A stretch of DNA of 64,000 nucleotides from VBDM01 sp035702665 (GTDB lineage Bacteria; Pseudomonadota; Gammaproteobacteria; Burkholderiales; SG8-39), in the NCBI GenBank assembly GCA_035702665.1, contig DASSQD010000047.1, forward strand, positions 23,866 through 87,865. Direction: 5' to 3'. A program made the position numbers and the translations under genes. Below the pieces are notes generated by a model. That model had not been told where the DNA came from, did no database searches, and saw only the letters and a list, made by a program, of their open reading frames with translations. The first letter of the stretch is position 1, and every line of letters starts with the position of its first letter. Below are positions 32,800 through 41,732 of the stretch, piece by piece.

Positions 32800-35415
32800 A
32801 TGAAAAAAGGCCGGACCTTCGGGCCCGTCGAGGTCGATCACCGGAAATCCCTGTCGCTGCTGCGTGCGACCCTCGAGTCCACGGCCGACGGGGTGCTGGT
32901 CGTCGACAACCTCGGCAAGATCACCACCTTCAACCAGCAGTTCGCCGAGATGTGGCGCATTCCCGCGCAGGTCCTGTCTTCCGGAAACGACGGGGACGCC
33001 CTCGAGCACGTGCTCGACCAGCTCAAGGACCCCGAGCAGTTCCGCAAGAAGGTCGGCGAGCTCTACGCCCATCCCGGCCAGGAGAGCTTCGACACCATCG
33101 AGTTCAAGGACGGCCGAATTTTCGAGCGCTACTCCAGGCCGCAGCTCGTCGAGGGGCAGACGATCGGAAGAGTGTGGAGCTTCCGCGACGTCACCGAGCA
33201 CCGACGCGCGCTCGAGCAGCTGCGCGAGAGCGAGGAGCGCTTCCGCCTCATCGCGGAGAACGTCGGCGACCTGGTCGCCCTGGTCGACACGCGCGGGCGC
33301 CGCATCTACAACAGCCCTTCGTACCGCACCCTGTTCGAGCACGACGAGATCAAGCCCGACACCGACTCCTTCAGGGAGATCCATCCGGGCGACCGCGAGC
33401 GCGTGAAGGCCGTCTTCCAGGATACGGTCAAGACCGGGATCGGGCGGCGCATCGAATTCCGCTTCCAGCTGAAGGACGGCAGCACCCGCCACGTCGAGTC
33501 GGAGGGCCGCGTCATCCGCGACAGCCGCGGCAAGGTGACGAAAGTGGTCGTGGTCGAGCGCGACATCTCCGAGCGCAAGCGCGCCGAGCAGCGCGAGAAG
33601 ATGGAGCACGCGGTGACGCGCGTGCTCGCCGAATCGGAGACCTTGTCCGAGGCCATTCCCAGGATCGTCCAGACCATTTGCGAGACGCTCAGCTGGGACT
33701 GCGGGGCGCGCTGGAGCATGGACGAACGCAGGAAGATGATCACCTGCGTCGAGGCCTGGAGCGTTCCCGGCAGGGCGGTGACCCAATTCATTTCCGAGGT
33801 CCGCAAGCTCACCTTCCAGCCCAGCAAGAAGGGGCTGGTCAGGCAGGTCTGGGTGAGCGGCACGCCGCACTGGATCCCGGACGTGAGCCGCGAGGAGGGT
33901 TTCGAGCGCGCCCAGCTGGCCGCCAAGGCGGGCCTGCACGGCGCGTTCGCCTTCCCCATCCTCGCCGGAAACGTGACGCTCGCGGTGCTCGAGTTCTTCT
34001 CGAGCGAGATCCGCAGCCCGGACCCGTCGCTGCTGCAGATGGTGCGCGTGATCGGCAGCCAGATCGGCCAGTTCATGGCGCGCAAGCAGGCCGAGGAGAA
34101 CCTGCTGTATGTCGCGACCCACGACACGCTCACGGGACTGCCGAACCGCTACATGTTCAACCAGCGCTTCGCGCACGCTCTGCAGAATGCGCAGCGCTAC
34201 AAGAAGAGCATGGCGCTCCTGTTCCTCGACCTCGACCGCTTCAAATTCATCAACGACACTCTGGGCCACCCCTACGGCGACCGCCTGCTGCAGGAGGTCG
34301 CGGGACGGCTGCGCCTGTGCCTGCGCGAGAGCGACACCATCGCGCGCTTCGGCGGCGACGAGTTCGTCGCGCTGATCGAGGACTTCGCCGCGCCAGGCGA
34401 CGTCGTGAGCGTCGCGCAGAAGATCCTGCACGCGCTGCGCTGGCCGTTCATGCTCGAGGGCGAGACCAGCCACATGAGCGCGAGCATCGGCATCAGCCTC
34501 TTCCCGAACGACGGCGAGGATCTGGCGAGCCTGCTCAAGAACGCCGACATCGCGATCTACCGCGCCAAGGAGCAGGGCAAGAACAACTACCTCTTCTACT
34601 CGGAGGAGATGAACCACCACCTGTCGGCGCGGATCGCCAAGGAGACGCGCCTCCAGGGCGCGCTCGAGCGGAACGAGTTCATCCTGCACTACGAGCCCAA
34701 GGTGGAGATCAACACGGGCCGGATCACCGGTATGGAGGCTCTCATACGCTGGCAGCACCCCGAGCTCGGGCTGCTGCCGCCGGTCGAGTTCATCGGGCAC
34801 GCCGAGCACTCCGGTCTCATCGTGCCGATCGGCGCCTGGGTGCTGAGGACGGCATGCGCGCACAACCAGACGCTCCAGGGCCGGGCACCCTCGCCTCTCA
34901 CCGTTTCGGTCAACCTGTCGGCGCGCCAGTTCGAGGACAAGCACCTGTTGCGCGAGATCGAGCGCGCGCTGGCCGAGAGCGCGCTCAAGCCCAACTGCCT
35001 GGAGCTCGAGCTCACCGAGAGCATGGTGATGCGCGACATCCAGACCTCGAAGAAGATCCTCGACGGCATCAAGTCGATGGGGATACGCCTCGCGATCGAC
35101 GATTTCGGAACGGGCTACTCGTCGCTCGTCTCGATCAAGCGCTTCCCGTTCGATTGCATCAAAATCGACCGCTCGTTCATCAAGGATATCCCGCAGGACC
35201 CGGACGACGTCGCGATCACGCAGGCCATCATCGCCATGGCGCACAGCCTGAGGCTCAAGGTGATCGCCGAAGGCGTGGAAACCCAGGAGCAGCTCGATTT
35301 CCTGACCGAGCACGGCTGCCACGAGTTCCAGGGGTATTTCTTCCGCAGGCCGCAACCGGCGGAGGATTTTTCGAAGCTGCTGCGCGACAACGCCGCGGCG
35401 GCCGCCGCCGGCTGA
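32800..35415 (+). CDS. PAS-PAS-GAF-GGDEF-EAL c-di-GMP signalling protein
   Basis: The protein has 871 residues and no signal peptide or membrane segment. Two PAS domains (about 18-130 and 145-265) and a GAF-like domain (270-420) precede GGDEF (430-595) and EAL (610-865). The cyclase site RFGGDEF is intact near residue 518, with the inhibitory RxxD motif (RESD) five residues before it. The phosphodiesterase motifs EALIRW, ELTESMVM, DDFGTGYSS and AEGVETQEQL are also intact. The enzyme could make and break c-di-GMP; its net activity cannot be judged. It is a soluble sensor whose signal enters through the PAS/GAF part. It stands alone, converging on a TctC gene with a four-base gap. Confidence 0.95.
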   Translation: MKKGRTFGPVEVDHRKSLSLLRATLESTADGVLVVDNLGKITTFNQQFAEMWRIPAQVLSSGNDGDALEHVLDQLKDPEQFRKKVGELYAHPGQESFDTIEFKDGRIFERYSRPQLVEGQTIGRVWSFRDVTEHRRALEQLRESEERFRLIAENVGDLVALVDTRGRRIYNSPSYRTLFEHDEIKPDTDSFREIHPGDRERVKAVFQDTVKTGIGRRIEFRFQLKDGSTRHVESEGRVIRDSRGKVTKVVVVERDISERKRAEQREKMEHAVTRVLAESETLSEAIPRIVQTICETLSWDCGARWSMDERRKMITCVEAWSVPGRAVTQFISEVRKLTFQPSKKGLVRQVWVSGTPHWIPDVSREEGFERAQLAAKAGLHGAFAFPILAGNVTLAVLEFFSSEIRSPDPSLLQMVRVIGSQIGQFMARKQAEENLLYVATHDTLTGLPNRYMFNQRFAHALQNAQRYKKSMALLFLDLDRFKFINDTLGHPYGDRLLQEVAGRLRLCLRESDTIARFGGDEFVALIEDFAAPGDVVSVAQKILHALRWPFMLEGETSHMSASIGISLFPNDGEDLASLLKNADIAIYRAKEQGKNNYLFYSEEMNHHLSARIAKETRLQGALERNEFILHYEPKVEINTGRITGMEALIRWQHPELGLLPPVEFIGHAEHSGLIVPIGAWVLRTACAHNQTLQGRAPSPLTVSVNLSARQFEDKHLLREIERALAESALKPNCLELELTESMVMRDIQTSKKILDGIKSMGIRLAIDDFGTGYSSLVSIKRFPFDCIKIDRSFIKDIPQDPDDVAITQAIIAMAHSLRLKVIAEGVETQEQLDFLTEHGCHEFQGYFFRRPQPAEDFSKLLRDNAAAAAAG

Positions 35416-35419
35416 ACCT

Positions 35420-36370
35420 CTACTCCGGCTTGATCCCCGCGCCTACGAGTATCTTTCCGTACTTGGCGTAGTCGCGCCTCAGCAGCGCGGCGAACGCTTC
35501 GGGCGTCCCGCCGGTGATCTCGAGGCCGCCGTCGGCGAAGCGCTTGCGCACATCGGGCTGCTCGAGTACCCACTGGATATCCCGATTCAGCTTCTGCACG
35601 ATGTCGCCGGGGGTCGCAGCGGGAACCATGACGCCGTGCCAGGTCACCAACTCGAAGTCGGGGATCGTCTCGGACAGCGTCGGCAGGTCGCCCAAGGGGC
35701 CCGAACCGCGCTTCGCGCTCGTGGTCGCGATCGCGCGCACGCGCCCCGCCCTCACCGGCCCTTGCGAGGTATTCACCAGATCGAACATCAGGTTGACCTC
35801 GCCCCCCATCACGGCGTTGAGCGCCGGCGCGTTGCCCTTGTACTGCACCATGATCATGTCGGCGCCGGCGTAGGATCGCAGCATCTCGCAGCCGACCTGC
35901 GGCAGTGCGCCGGAGGCGGCGCAGCTGACGCTGCCGGGCTTGGCGCGCGCCTGCGCGATCACCTCGGCCGCCGTGCTTGCGGAAAACGCGGGATTCGACA
36001 GCAGCACCATCCACGCGCTGTCGAGGTGGATCACCGGCGCGAGCTCCTTGAACGGATCGATGCTCGCCTTGAGGAAGTAGGGATTGGTGACGATCGCCGG
36101 GACGACGAACAACACGGTATAGCCGTCGGCCGGCGACTTGGCCGCGGCCTCGTGCCCGACGTTGCCTCCCGCGCCGCCGCGGTTCTCTACGATCCCCGGT
36201 TGCCCGACGCGCTCGGCGAGCTTGCTCGACACGATGCGCGTCACCACGTCGGCCGGCCCTCCCGGCGGAAACGGCACGATCCAGCGGATCGGCTTCGACG
36301 GCCAGTCGGTCTGCGCCTGCGCGACAGACGCGAACATCGCACAGGACACTGCCAGGATTGTCGCCTTCAT
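35420..36370 (-). CDS. TctC/Bug-type periplasmic substrate-binding protein (2)
   Basis: The protein has 316 residues and a signal peptide ending ASVAQAQ. DWPSKPIRWIVPFPPGGPAD, then AAAKSPADGYTVLF and VQYKGNAPALNAVMGG, are classic Bug motifs. GGAGG lies five bases before the ATG at 36370. There is no transporter membrane gene nearby. It appears monocistronic with its own TACAAT element. The ligand is unknown. Confidence 0.93.
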   Translation of the reverse strand: MKATILAVSCAMFASVAQAQTDWPSKPIRWIVPFPPGGPADVVTRIVSSKLAERVGQPGIVENRGGAGGNVGHEAAAKSPADGYTVLFVVPAIVTNPYFLKASIDPFKELAPVIHLDSAWMVLLSNPAFSASTAAEVIAQARAKPGSVSCAASGALPQVGCEMLRSYAGADMIMVQYKGNAPALNAVMGGEVNLMFDLVNTSQGPVRAGRVRAIATTSAKRGSGPLGDLPTLSETIPDFELVTWHGVMVPAATPGDIVQKLNRDIQWVLEQPDVRKRFADGGLEITGGTPEAFAALLRRDYAKYGKILVGAGIKPE

Positions 36371-36397
36371 CGCCCCTCCGCGCTCGATCACGGAGGT

Positions 36398-36403
36398 ATT
36401 GTA
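36398..36403 (-). promoter_or_regulatory. Candidate -10 element (TACAAT) for TctC (2)
   Basis: Reading leftward, TACAAT lies 27 bases before the ATG at 36370 and precedes a GGAGG ribosome-binding site. No clear -35 is visible. Confidence 0.35.
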
Positions 36404-36422
36404 GCCGGGCGGCAACTCGCGC

Positions 36423-36974
36423 CTACTGCGATGGCGATGGCGGCGGGGGCGGCGGAGACCCGCCGGGCGGAGGCGGCGGCGCGTAGGAAGGAGAACGAGG
36501 CGGAGGTGGCGGTGGCATGTAGCTCGGGCGGGGCGGAGAAGCGAGCCGCCCTGACACCGGTACCCTGTGGCCCTTCGCGTACATGCATTGCACGTACGCG
36601 TTGTCGTAGCGCCGCTGAAGCGCGTAGGCCGAGCTCTCTCCGGTGCCCGATCCCACGGCGAAGCCGGTGAGAAGGCCAAATCCGGCTCCGATCGCGGCGC
36701 CGCCTCCGCCGCCGAATGCCGCGCCTAGGCCGGCACCCACGGCGGTGCCGAACGCGGCGCCTTTCGCGGCGCCCGACCTCGCGACCTCCGAGGGCTCGAC
36801 GCCGCCGATGTGGTCGTTGGCGAAATTGCGGCAGAACCAGTCGTCGTCGCGGAACTGCTCGGCGGTCTTCGTCGTTCCCGGAAGTGCCATCACGCTGGGT
36901 CCGGGGGGAATGTTGACGCACGCCCCGACCAGGAGCGCCGCGCCCAACACCGCCGAGGCACGGAGAAGCTTCAT
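36423..36974 (-). CDS. Glycine-zipper lipoprotein with proline-rich tail
   Basis: The protein has 183 residues. The lipoprotein signal ends LLVGAC (Cys18). A segment with small-residue repeats (GAAKGAAFGTAVGAGLGAAF, then GAAIGAGFGLLTG) is a glycine zipper, a membrane-spanning or membrane-inserting element seen in outer-membrane lipoproteins. A Cys-containing stretch (YVQCMYAKGH) follows, then a low-complexity tail of Pro, Ser and Tyr. It is likely an envelope structural protein of unknown role. It starts 13 bases after the end of the next leftward gene, also Pro-rich, so the two are probably co-expressed. Confidence 0.8.
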   Translation of the reverse strand: MKLLRASAVLGAALLVGACVNIPPGPSVMALPGTTKTAEQFRDDDWFCRNFANDHIGGVEPSEVARSGAAKGAAFGTAVGAGLGAAFGGGGGAAIGAGFGLLTGFAVGSGTGESSAYALQRRYDNAYVQCMYAKGHRVPVSGRLASPPRPSYMPPPPPPRSPSYAPPPPPGGSPPPPPPSPSQ

Positions 36975-36987
36975 CCGGACCGGACGA

Positions 36988-37389
36988 TCAGCCGCCCGGC
37001 GCCGTTTCGGGCGATGATTGCGGCCTCGCGTGCGGCGCCGCGGGTGGAGCCGCCCGAGGCGTCGCGTGCGGCGCAACCCGAAGCCACCCCGCCGGACACT
37101 CCTTGACGTACGGATAGTAGGTCTTGGACGCCTCGCAGTAGTACCAGTAGGCGGGCGCGCTCTGCGCGGGCGCGCTGCCCTGCTCGACATAGGTCGTCGG
37201 CGTGGGCGGCGAAACCACGACCGGATACGGCGGATAGTAGTAGTAAGGCGGGTAGTACCAGGGATAGAAAGGAGCGCCCACGAACACGCCGAATCTCACT
37301 TGCGCGTGGCCCCAGGCGAGCGCGGGCGCGCTCGCCGCCGCGCCCAGAAGAACGGCAACCAACGTCAAGACCGCTTTCAGCCGGTTCAT
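36988..37389 (-). CDS. Secreted Tyr/Pro-rich small protein
   Basis: The protein has 133 residues. The signal peptide ends in APALA. The mature part has a Tyr/Pro block (FYPWYYPPYYYYPPYPVVV), then YWYYCEASKTYYPYVKECP followed by AGWLRVAP. This last motif, with two cysteines and aromatic residues, recurs in small uncharacterised periplasmic proteins of betaproteobacteria. The Ala/Pro-rich end is low complexity. GAGAGGA precedes the ATG at 37389. The role is unknown; it is probably envelope-associated like its downstream neighbour. Confidence 0.78.
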   Translation of the reverse strand: MNRLKAVLTLVAVLLGAAASAPALAWGHAQVRFGVFVGAPFYPWYYPPYYYYPPYPVVVSPPTPTTYVEQGSAPAQSAPAYWYYCEASKTYYPYVKECPAGWLRVAPHATPRAAPPAAPHARPQSSPETAPGG

Positions 37390-37456
37390 GATCGTCCTCT
37401 CCGTTTCATTCGACCGCCATCGTAGCAAAGGCGTTTCGATGCCGGAGTAACGATTT

Positions 37457-37471
37457 GTCACAAATTGTGAC
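37457..37471. repeat. 15-base perfect palindrome GTCACAAATTGTGAC
   Basis: Two seven-base arms surround one central base, between the end of TctC (3) and the start of the Tyr/Pro-rich gene (68 bases upstream of its ATG). It could be an operator for that gene or a weak terminator for the TctC unit. The arm order differs from a CRP site. Confidence 0.5.
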
Positions 37472-37477
37472 CGCGAA

Positions 37478-38428
37478 TCAGTCGATCTTCGCTCCCGAGC
37501 GCTTCACGACCTCGGCCCATTTCGCCGAGTCCCGGCGTATGGTCTCGGCGAATTCCTCCGGCGTGCCGCCCGCGGGCTCGTCGCCGATCTGCGCGAAGCG
37601 CGCGAGAAACGCCGGGCTCGCGATCGCCTGGTTGATCGCGGCGTTGAGCTTGAGCAGCACCGGCCTGGGCAAGCCGGCCGGGCCGATCACTCCGGTCCAC
37701 GTCGCCGCTTCGTAGCCCGGCACGCCCGCCTCGGCGATGGTCGGCAGGTCGGGAAATCCCGCAGAGCGCTTCGCGCCGCTCACCGCGAGCGCCTTGATCT
37801 TGCCCGAGCGCGCGTACGGCGAGATCGAGTTGAGGCTCTCGAACATCAGCTGCACGTGCCCCGCGATCAGGTCGTTGATCGCCATCGCTCCGCCCTTGTA
37901 CGGAACGTGAACGATGTCGGTCCCCGTCATGTACTTGAACAGCTCGCCGCCGACGTGCCCCGGCGAGCCGTTGCTCGAGGAGGCGTTCATCAGCTTGCCC
38001 GGATTCTTCTTCGCGTACGCGATCAGCTCCTTCACCGAATTCACCGGCAGCGAGGGCGACACCGCGAGCAGCAGGTGCCCCTTCGCGACCAGGGCGATCG
38101 GCTGCAGGTCGCGCTCGATGTCGTAGGGGAGCTTCGCCACCATGTGGCGCGTGATCGCCATCGCGCCGATCGGCCCCATGCCGATGGTGTATCCGTCGGG
38201 CGCCGATTTCGCGACGAGATCGATGCCGATGGTGAGCGCGCCTCCCGGGCGATCCTCGACGACCACCGGCTGGCCGAGCGGCGCGGTCATCTCCGCGGCG
38301 AGCAGCCGCGCGACGGTGTCGGTGGCGCTCCCGGCCGCCTGCGGAACGATCAACCGGACGGGCCGCTCCGGATATTGCGCGACCGCAGTGCACGCAGACG
38401 CGGCAAGAAGCGCAAGGAAACTTCTCAT
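37478..38428 (-). CDS. TctC/Bug-type periplasmic substrate-binding protein (3)
   Basis: The protein has 316 residues. The signal peptide ends CTAVAQ. It has YPERPVRLIVPQAAGSATD, VVEDRPGGALTIGID, VPYKGGAMAINDLIAGH and LPTIAEAGVPGYEA. The ATG overlaps the stop of TctC (4) by four bases, so these receptors are translationally coupled. It is the last gene of a leftward five-gene unit. Alanine and glycine replace the more usual PPGG at the ligand loop (PQAAGS), which may alter specificity. Confidence 0.93.
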   Translation of the reverse strand: MRSFLALLAASACTAVAQYPERPVRLIVPQAAGSATDTVARLLAAEMTAPLGQPVVVEDRPGGALTIGIDLVAKSAPDGYTIGMGPIGAMAITRHMVAKLPYDIERDLQPIALVAKGHLLLAVSPSLPVNSVKELIAYAKKNPGKLMNASSSNGSPGHVGGELFKYMTGTDIVHVPYKGGAMAINDLIAGHVQLMFESLNSISPYARSGKIKALAVSGAKRSAGFPDLPTIAEAGVPGYEAATWTGVIGPAGLPRPVLLKLNAAINQAIASPAFLARFAQIGDEPAGGTPEEFAETIRRDSAKWAEVVKRSGAKID

Positions 38429-39405
38429 TCCGGCTTGATGCCGGCTGCAGCCGCGACCCTGGCCCATTTTCCCCCCTCCGATTTAATGAAAGCGGCGAAC
38501 TCCTCGGGACTGCTGCCGACGGCTTCCGCGCCGTCGGCCGCGAGGCGCTTGCCCACGTCGGGGTCGCGCAGCGCGCGCACGATGGCGCCGTGGAGCCGCG
38601 CGACGATCTCGCGCGGCGTCCCCGCGGGCGCGAGCACGCCGTACCACTGCGTCGAGTCGTAGCCCCGGACGCCGGCCTCGGCGACGGTGGGAACGTCGGG
38701 CAGGGCCTCGCTGCGCTTCGCGCTCGTCACCGCGAGCGCGCGCAGCTTGCCCGACTTGATGTGCGGCAGCGCCGTCAGCACGTTCGGCGCCATCACCAGC
38801 ACCTGACCGGCGAGCAGGTCCACCACCCCCGGCGCCGTGCCCTTGTACGGGATGTGGACCATGTCGATGCCCGCCATGCTCTTCAGCAGCTCGATCGACA
38901 TCTGCGGCGAGGTGCCGATCCCCGCGGAGGCGAAGTTGAGCTTGCCGGGATGCGCCTTCGCGTACGCGACCAGCTCGGCGACCGACTTCACCGGCAGCGA
39001 GGGATGAACCACCAGCACGTTGGGCAGCGTCGCCGCCTGGGTGATCGGGGCGAAGTCGCGCACCGGATCGTAGGGCACCTGCCTGTACATCACCGGATTG
39101 ATCGCGAGCGTGCTCGCGGCCATCAGGATGGTGTAGCCGTCGGCCGGCGATTTCGCAGCGAGCTCGATGCCGATCATCTGGCCGGCGCCCGGCCGGTTGT
39201 CGACGACGAACTGCTGGCCGAGGCTTTCGGCGAGCTTGAGCGAGATCGCGCGCGCGATGATGTCGGTCCCGCCGCCGGCGGCCGAAGGCACGATGAAGCG
39301 CACCGGGTGCGACGGGTACTGTCCAGAAGCCGCACTGGCGAGCGCCCAGAGCGCGAGCGCCGCTACGGCAGCTCGAGCTTTCTCGCCGTGACTACCTTTT
39401 GCCAT
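38425..39405 (-). CDS. TctC/Bug-type periplasmic substrate-binding protein (4)
   Basis: The protein has 326 residues. The ATG at 39405 gives a charged n-region (MAKGSHGEKAR) and a signal peptide ending SAASGQ. It overlaps TctC (5) by 43 bases. Motifs are YPSHPVRFIVPSAAGGGTD, VDNRPGAGQMIGIELAAKS, IPYKGTAPGVVDLLAG and VPTVAEAGVRGYD. The AAGGG ligand loop resembles that of copy 3. No membrane subunits are present. Confidence 0.92.
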   Translation of the reverse strand: MAKGSHGEKARAAVAALALWALASAASGQYPSHPVRFIVPSAAGGGTDIIARAISLKLAESLGQQFVVDNRPGAGQMIGIELAAKSPADGYTILMAASTLAINPVMYRQVPYDPVRDFAPITQAATLPNVLVVHPSLPVKSVAELVAYAKAHPGKLNFASAGIGTSPQMSIELLKSMAGIDMVHIPYKGTAPGVVDLLAGQVLVMAPNVLTALPHIKSGKLRALAVTSAKRSEALPDVPTVAEAGVRGYDSTQWYGVLAPAGTPREIVARLHGAIVRALRDPDVGKRLAADGAEAVGSSPEEFAAFIKSEGGKWARVAAAAGIKPE

Positions 39406-40313
39406 TTCTCGATCTCCGCAGACACGCGCTGTCGCATCTCCTCGGGATTGCTCGCGCTCGGCGTGCCGCCCCACTCCGCGAATTTCTGCCCGATGTCCGG
39501 AAGCGCGAGCACCCGCCGCACCTCGCGGTTGAGCCGCTCGACCACGGGCCCCGGCAATCCCGCCGGTCCGGCGAGGCCGAGGAAGGAGCTTGCCTCGTAG
39601 CCCGGAACGCTGTCGGCGACCGTCGGCACGGCGGGCAGCGCGGGCGAGCGCGCGAGCGAGCTGACCGCGAGCGGCCTGAACTTGCCCGCCTGGATCTGCG
39701 GATAGGAATTCGTGAGCGCGTCGATCAGCAGCTCCATGCGCCCGGAGAGAACCTCGGTCAGCGGCTCGGAGCCGCCCCGGAACGGCACGTGCTGCATGTC
39801 GATTCCCGCCATCGAGACGAACATCTCGCCGGCGAGGTGATAGAGCGTTCCCATGCCCGGCGAAGGATAGTTGACCTTGCCCGGGTTGTTCTTCACGTAG
39901 GCGATGAATTCGTCGAGGCTGCGGAAGCGGGAGTCCGAGCGCACCGAGAATACGAGCGGATAGGTGACGATGGTCGAGATGAACGAGAAGTCGCGCAGCG
40001 GATCGTACGGAAGCTTCTTCATCGTCGCCGCCTGCGTGACGAACGCGCCGCTCACGACGAGCAGCGTGTAGCCGTCGGGGGCAGACTTGGCGACGAACTC
40101 GTTGGCGATGATCGAGCCGGCGCCGGTGCGGTTCTCGGGAAGCGCCTGCTGCGAGAGGCCCTCGCTCATCTTCGCCGCGACGATCCGCCCCACGACGTCG
40201 ACATTGCCGCCGGGCGGAAAGCCGACGATCAGGCGTATCGGCTTGGACGGGTACTCCTGTGCTGCGCCCAGCCCGAAGGCGAGCAGGCCGAGGAGGAGCG
40301 CCGCGGCTCTCAT
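39363..40313 (-). CDS. TctC/Bug-type periplasmic substrate-binding protein (5)
   Basis: The protein has 316 residues. The signal peptide ends GLGAAQ. YPSKPIRLIVGFPPGGNVD, ENRTGAGSIIANEFVAKSAP, VPFRGGSEPLTEVLSG and VPTVADSVPGYEA mark the family. The start overlaps the stop of the GFA gene by ATGA. It lies in the run of four receptor genes; the fixed order with tiny overlaps suggests they are made together. Confidence 0.93.
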   Translation of the reverse strand: MRAAALLLGLLAFGLGAAQEYPSKPIRLIVGFPPGGNVDVVGRIVAAKMSEGLSQQALPENRTGAGSIIANEFVAKSAPDGYTLLVVSGAFVTQAATMKKLPYDPLRDFSFISTIVTYPLVFSVRSDSRFRSLDEFIAYVKNNPGKVNYPSPGMGTLYHLAGEMFVSMAGIDMQHVPFRGGSEPLTEVLSGRMELLIDALTNSYPQIQAGKFRPLAVSSLARSPALPAVPTVADSVPGYEASSFLGLAGPAGLPGPVVERLNREVRRVLALPDIGQKFAEWGGTPSASNPEEMRQRVSAEIEKWQKVVTARKLELP

Positions 40314-40708
40314 TGCTTCTGCATCTGCGCGAGCGGCTCGAGGTGCATGGCCCAGCCTAGCGCCGAGCGGCACCAAATCTGCTTCTTCGGCGGCAGGCTG
40401 GCACGCTGCCTGACCGTTCCCACCCGGATATTGAACACCTGCGGATCCGTGACATCCGCGGAATAGATCGGGCTGCCGCAATTGCCGCAGAAGCCCTGCG
40501 CGCGCTTCCTGCCGCTCTCGCCGGTCTTGACGTAGACCTTCGGCTGCCCGGCAAGCTTGAATGCCTCCCGTTTCGCCGCAACGACGACGCGGAACGCCGA
40601 CCCGGACAAAGCCTGGCAATCGGTGCAATGGCACACGGACACGGTCTCGGGATCGATCTCGGCCTCGTAGCCGATCGCGCCGCAGTGGCAGCCGCCGGTG
40701 ATCTTCAT
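40310..40708 (-). CDS. GFA-family zinc protein (glutathione-dependent formaldehyde-activating enzyme-like)
   Basis: The protein has 132 residues. The zinc-binding cysteines of the GFA fold are all present: GGCHCGAIGYEA near residue 7, VCHCTDCQALSGSAFR near 26-40, and GFCGNCGSPIY near 73-82. The family includes Gfa, which speeds glutathione-formaldehyde adduct formation, but most members have unknown roles. It is inserted between TctC (6) and TctC (5) in the same unit, with a four-base overlap on one side and eight bases on the other. Confidence 0.92.
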   Translation of the reverse strand: MKITGGCHCGAIGYEAEIDPETVSVCHCTDCQALSGSAFRVVVAAKREAFKLAGQPKVYVKTGESGRKRAQGFCGNCGSPIYSADVTDPQVFNIRVGTVRQRASLPPKKQIWCRSALGWAMHLEPLAQMQKQ

Positions 40709-40716
40709 GGAAAGCC

Positions 40717-41688
40717 TCAGTCCGCCTTGATGTTGTTGTCCCGGACCACCTTGCCCCAGCGCTGCATCTGGGAGTCGAGCCACGCCGCCAAGCCTTCCGG
40801 AGTGCCCACGACGAGGTCGATGCCGAGCGTATCGGTGAGGAGCTTGCGCACATCGGGCAGGTTGAACGCCTTCACGAGCTCGGCGTGGAACTTGTCGATG
40901 ACCGGCTTCGGCGTGCCCGCGGGGGCGAAAACGCCCCACCACGCGAGCGCGGAAAAGCCCGGCAGGCCCTGCTCGGCGAGCGCCGGCACCTCGGGCAAGG
41001 CGCGCGAGCGAGTGTCGCCGGTGACCGCGATCGCGCGCAGCTTGCCTCCGGTCACGTGCGGCGTGATCACCGCAACCGAGCCTATCGCCAGGTCGATCTG
41101 GCCGCCGACCGCATCGGCCGTCATCGGGCCGCCGCCCTTGTAGGGAATGTGGATGAGGCTGATGCCGGCGGCCTGCTGCACGAGCACCATGGTCAGGTGC
41201 CCCAAGCTGCCGCTGCCCACCGAGCCGATGCTGATGGTGCCGGGCTTCGCTTTCGCCGCGGCGACCACGTCGCCGAACGTCTTGTAGGGCTTGGCGATCG
41301 CGGTCGCGATCGCCATCGGCGCCGTGCCGATCAGCATCACCGGCGCGAGATCCTTCACGGTGTCGAAGGGCAGGTTCGGGATCAGAAACGGGTTGACGGC
41401 GTGATAGTCGAAGACGAACACGTAGGTGTAGCCGTCGGCGGGCGACTTGGCGACGAAAGCCGTGCCGATCGTGCCGGAGGCGCCGGAGCGGTTCTCGACG
41501 ACGAACGGTTGCCCCAGGGAATCGGTGAGCTTGGCGGCGATCAGGCGCGCCATGGGATCGGTCGACCCTCCGGGCGGATACGGCACGACGAACTTCACCG
41601 GCTTGGTCGGCCAGGCTTGCGCGTGGGCGGCAAGCGCGGATAGCGTCAGCACGACCGCGGCAGCGGCGCGAACGACGAAGCGCATCAT
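40717..41688 (-). CDS. TctC/Bug-type periplasmic substrate-binding protein (6)
   Basis: The protein has 323 residues. The signal peptide ends LAAHAQ. WPTKPVKFVVPYPPGGSTDP, VENRSGASGTIGTAFVAKSP and IPYKGGGPMTADAVGGQ are clear. AGGAGGGATC precedes the ATG at 41688. It is the first gene of the leftward unit and is divergent from the PanE-like gene, with 44 bases between starts. Confidence 0.93.
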   Translation of the reverse strand: MMRFVVRAAAAVVLTLSALAAHAQAWPTKPVKFVVPYPPGGSTDPMARLIAAKLTDSLGQPFVVENRSGASGTIGTAFVAKSPADGYTYVFVFDYHAVNPFLIPNLPFDTVKDLAPVMLIGTAPMAIATAIAKPYKTFGDVVAAAKAKPGTISIGSVGSGSLGHLTMVLVQQAAGISLIHIPYKGGGPMTADAVGGQIDLAIGSVAVITPHVTGGKLRAIAVTGDTRSRALPEVPALAEQGLPGFSALAWWGVFAPAGTPKPVIDKFHAELVKAFNLPDVRKLLTDTLGIDLVVGTPEGLAAWLDSQMQRWGKVVRDNNIKAD

Positions 41689-41732
41689 GATCCCTCCTCT
41701 CCTCGAACGAGAGGCAGGTTACCATTGCCGAG

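Noticed and set aside
32139..35471. Open frame of more than 1000 codons overlapping the GGDEF-EAL gene
   Set aside because: It is an out-of-frame reading, Arg- and Pro-rich with no domain, while the other frame encodes intact PAS, GAF, GGDEF and EAL motifs.
37457..37471. CRP-binding site
   Set aside because: The palindrome has TCACA before TGTGA with a short spacer, the opposite of the TGTGA-N6-TCACA arrangement.
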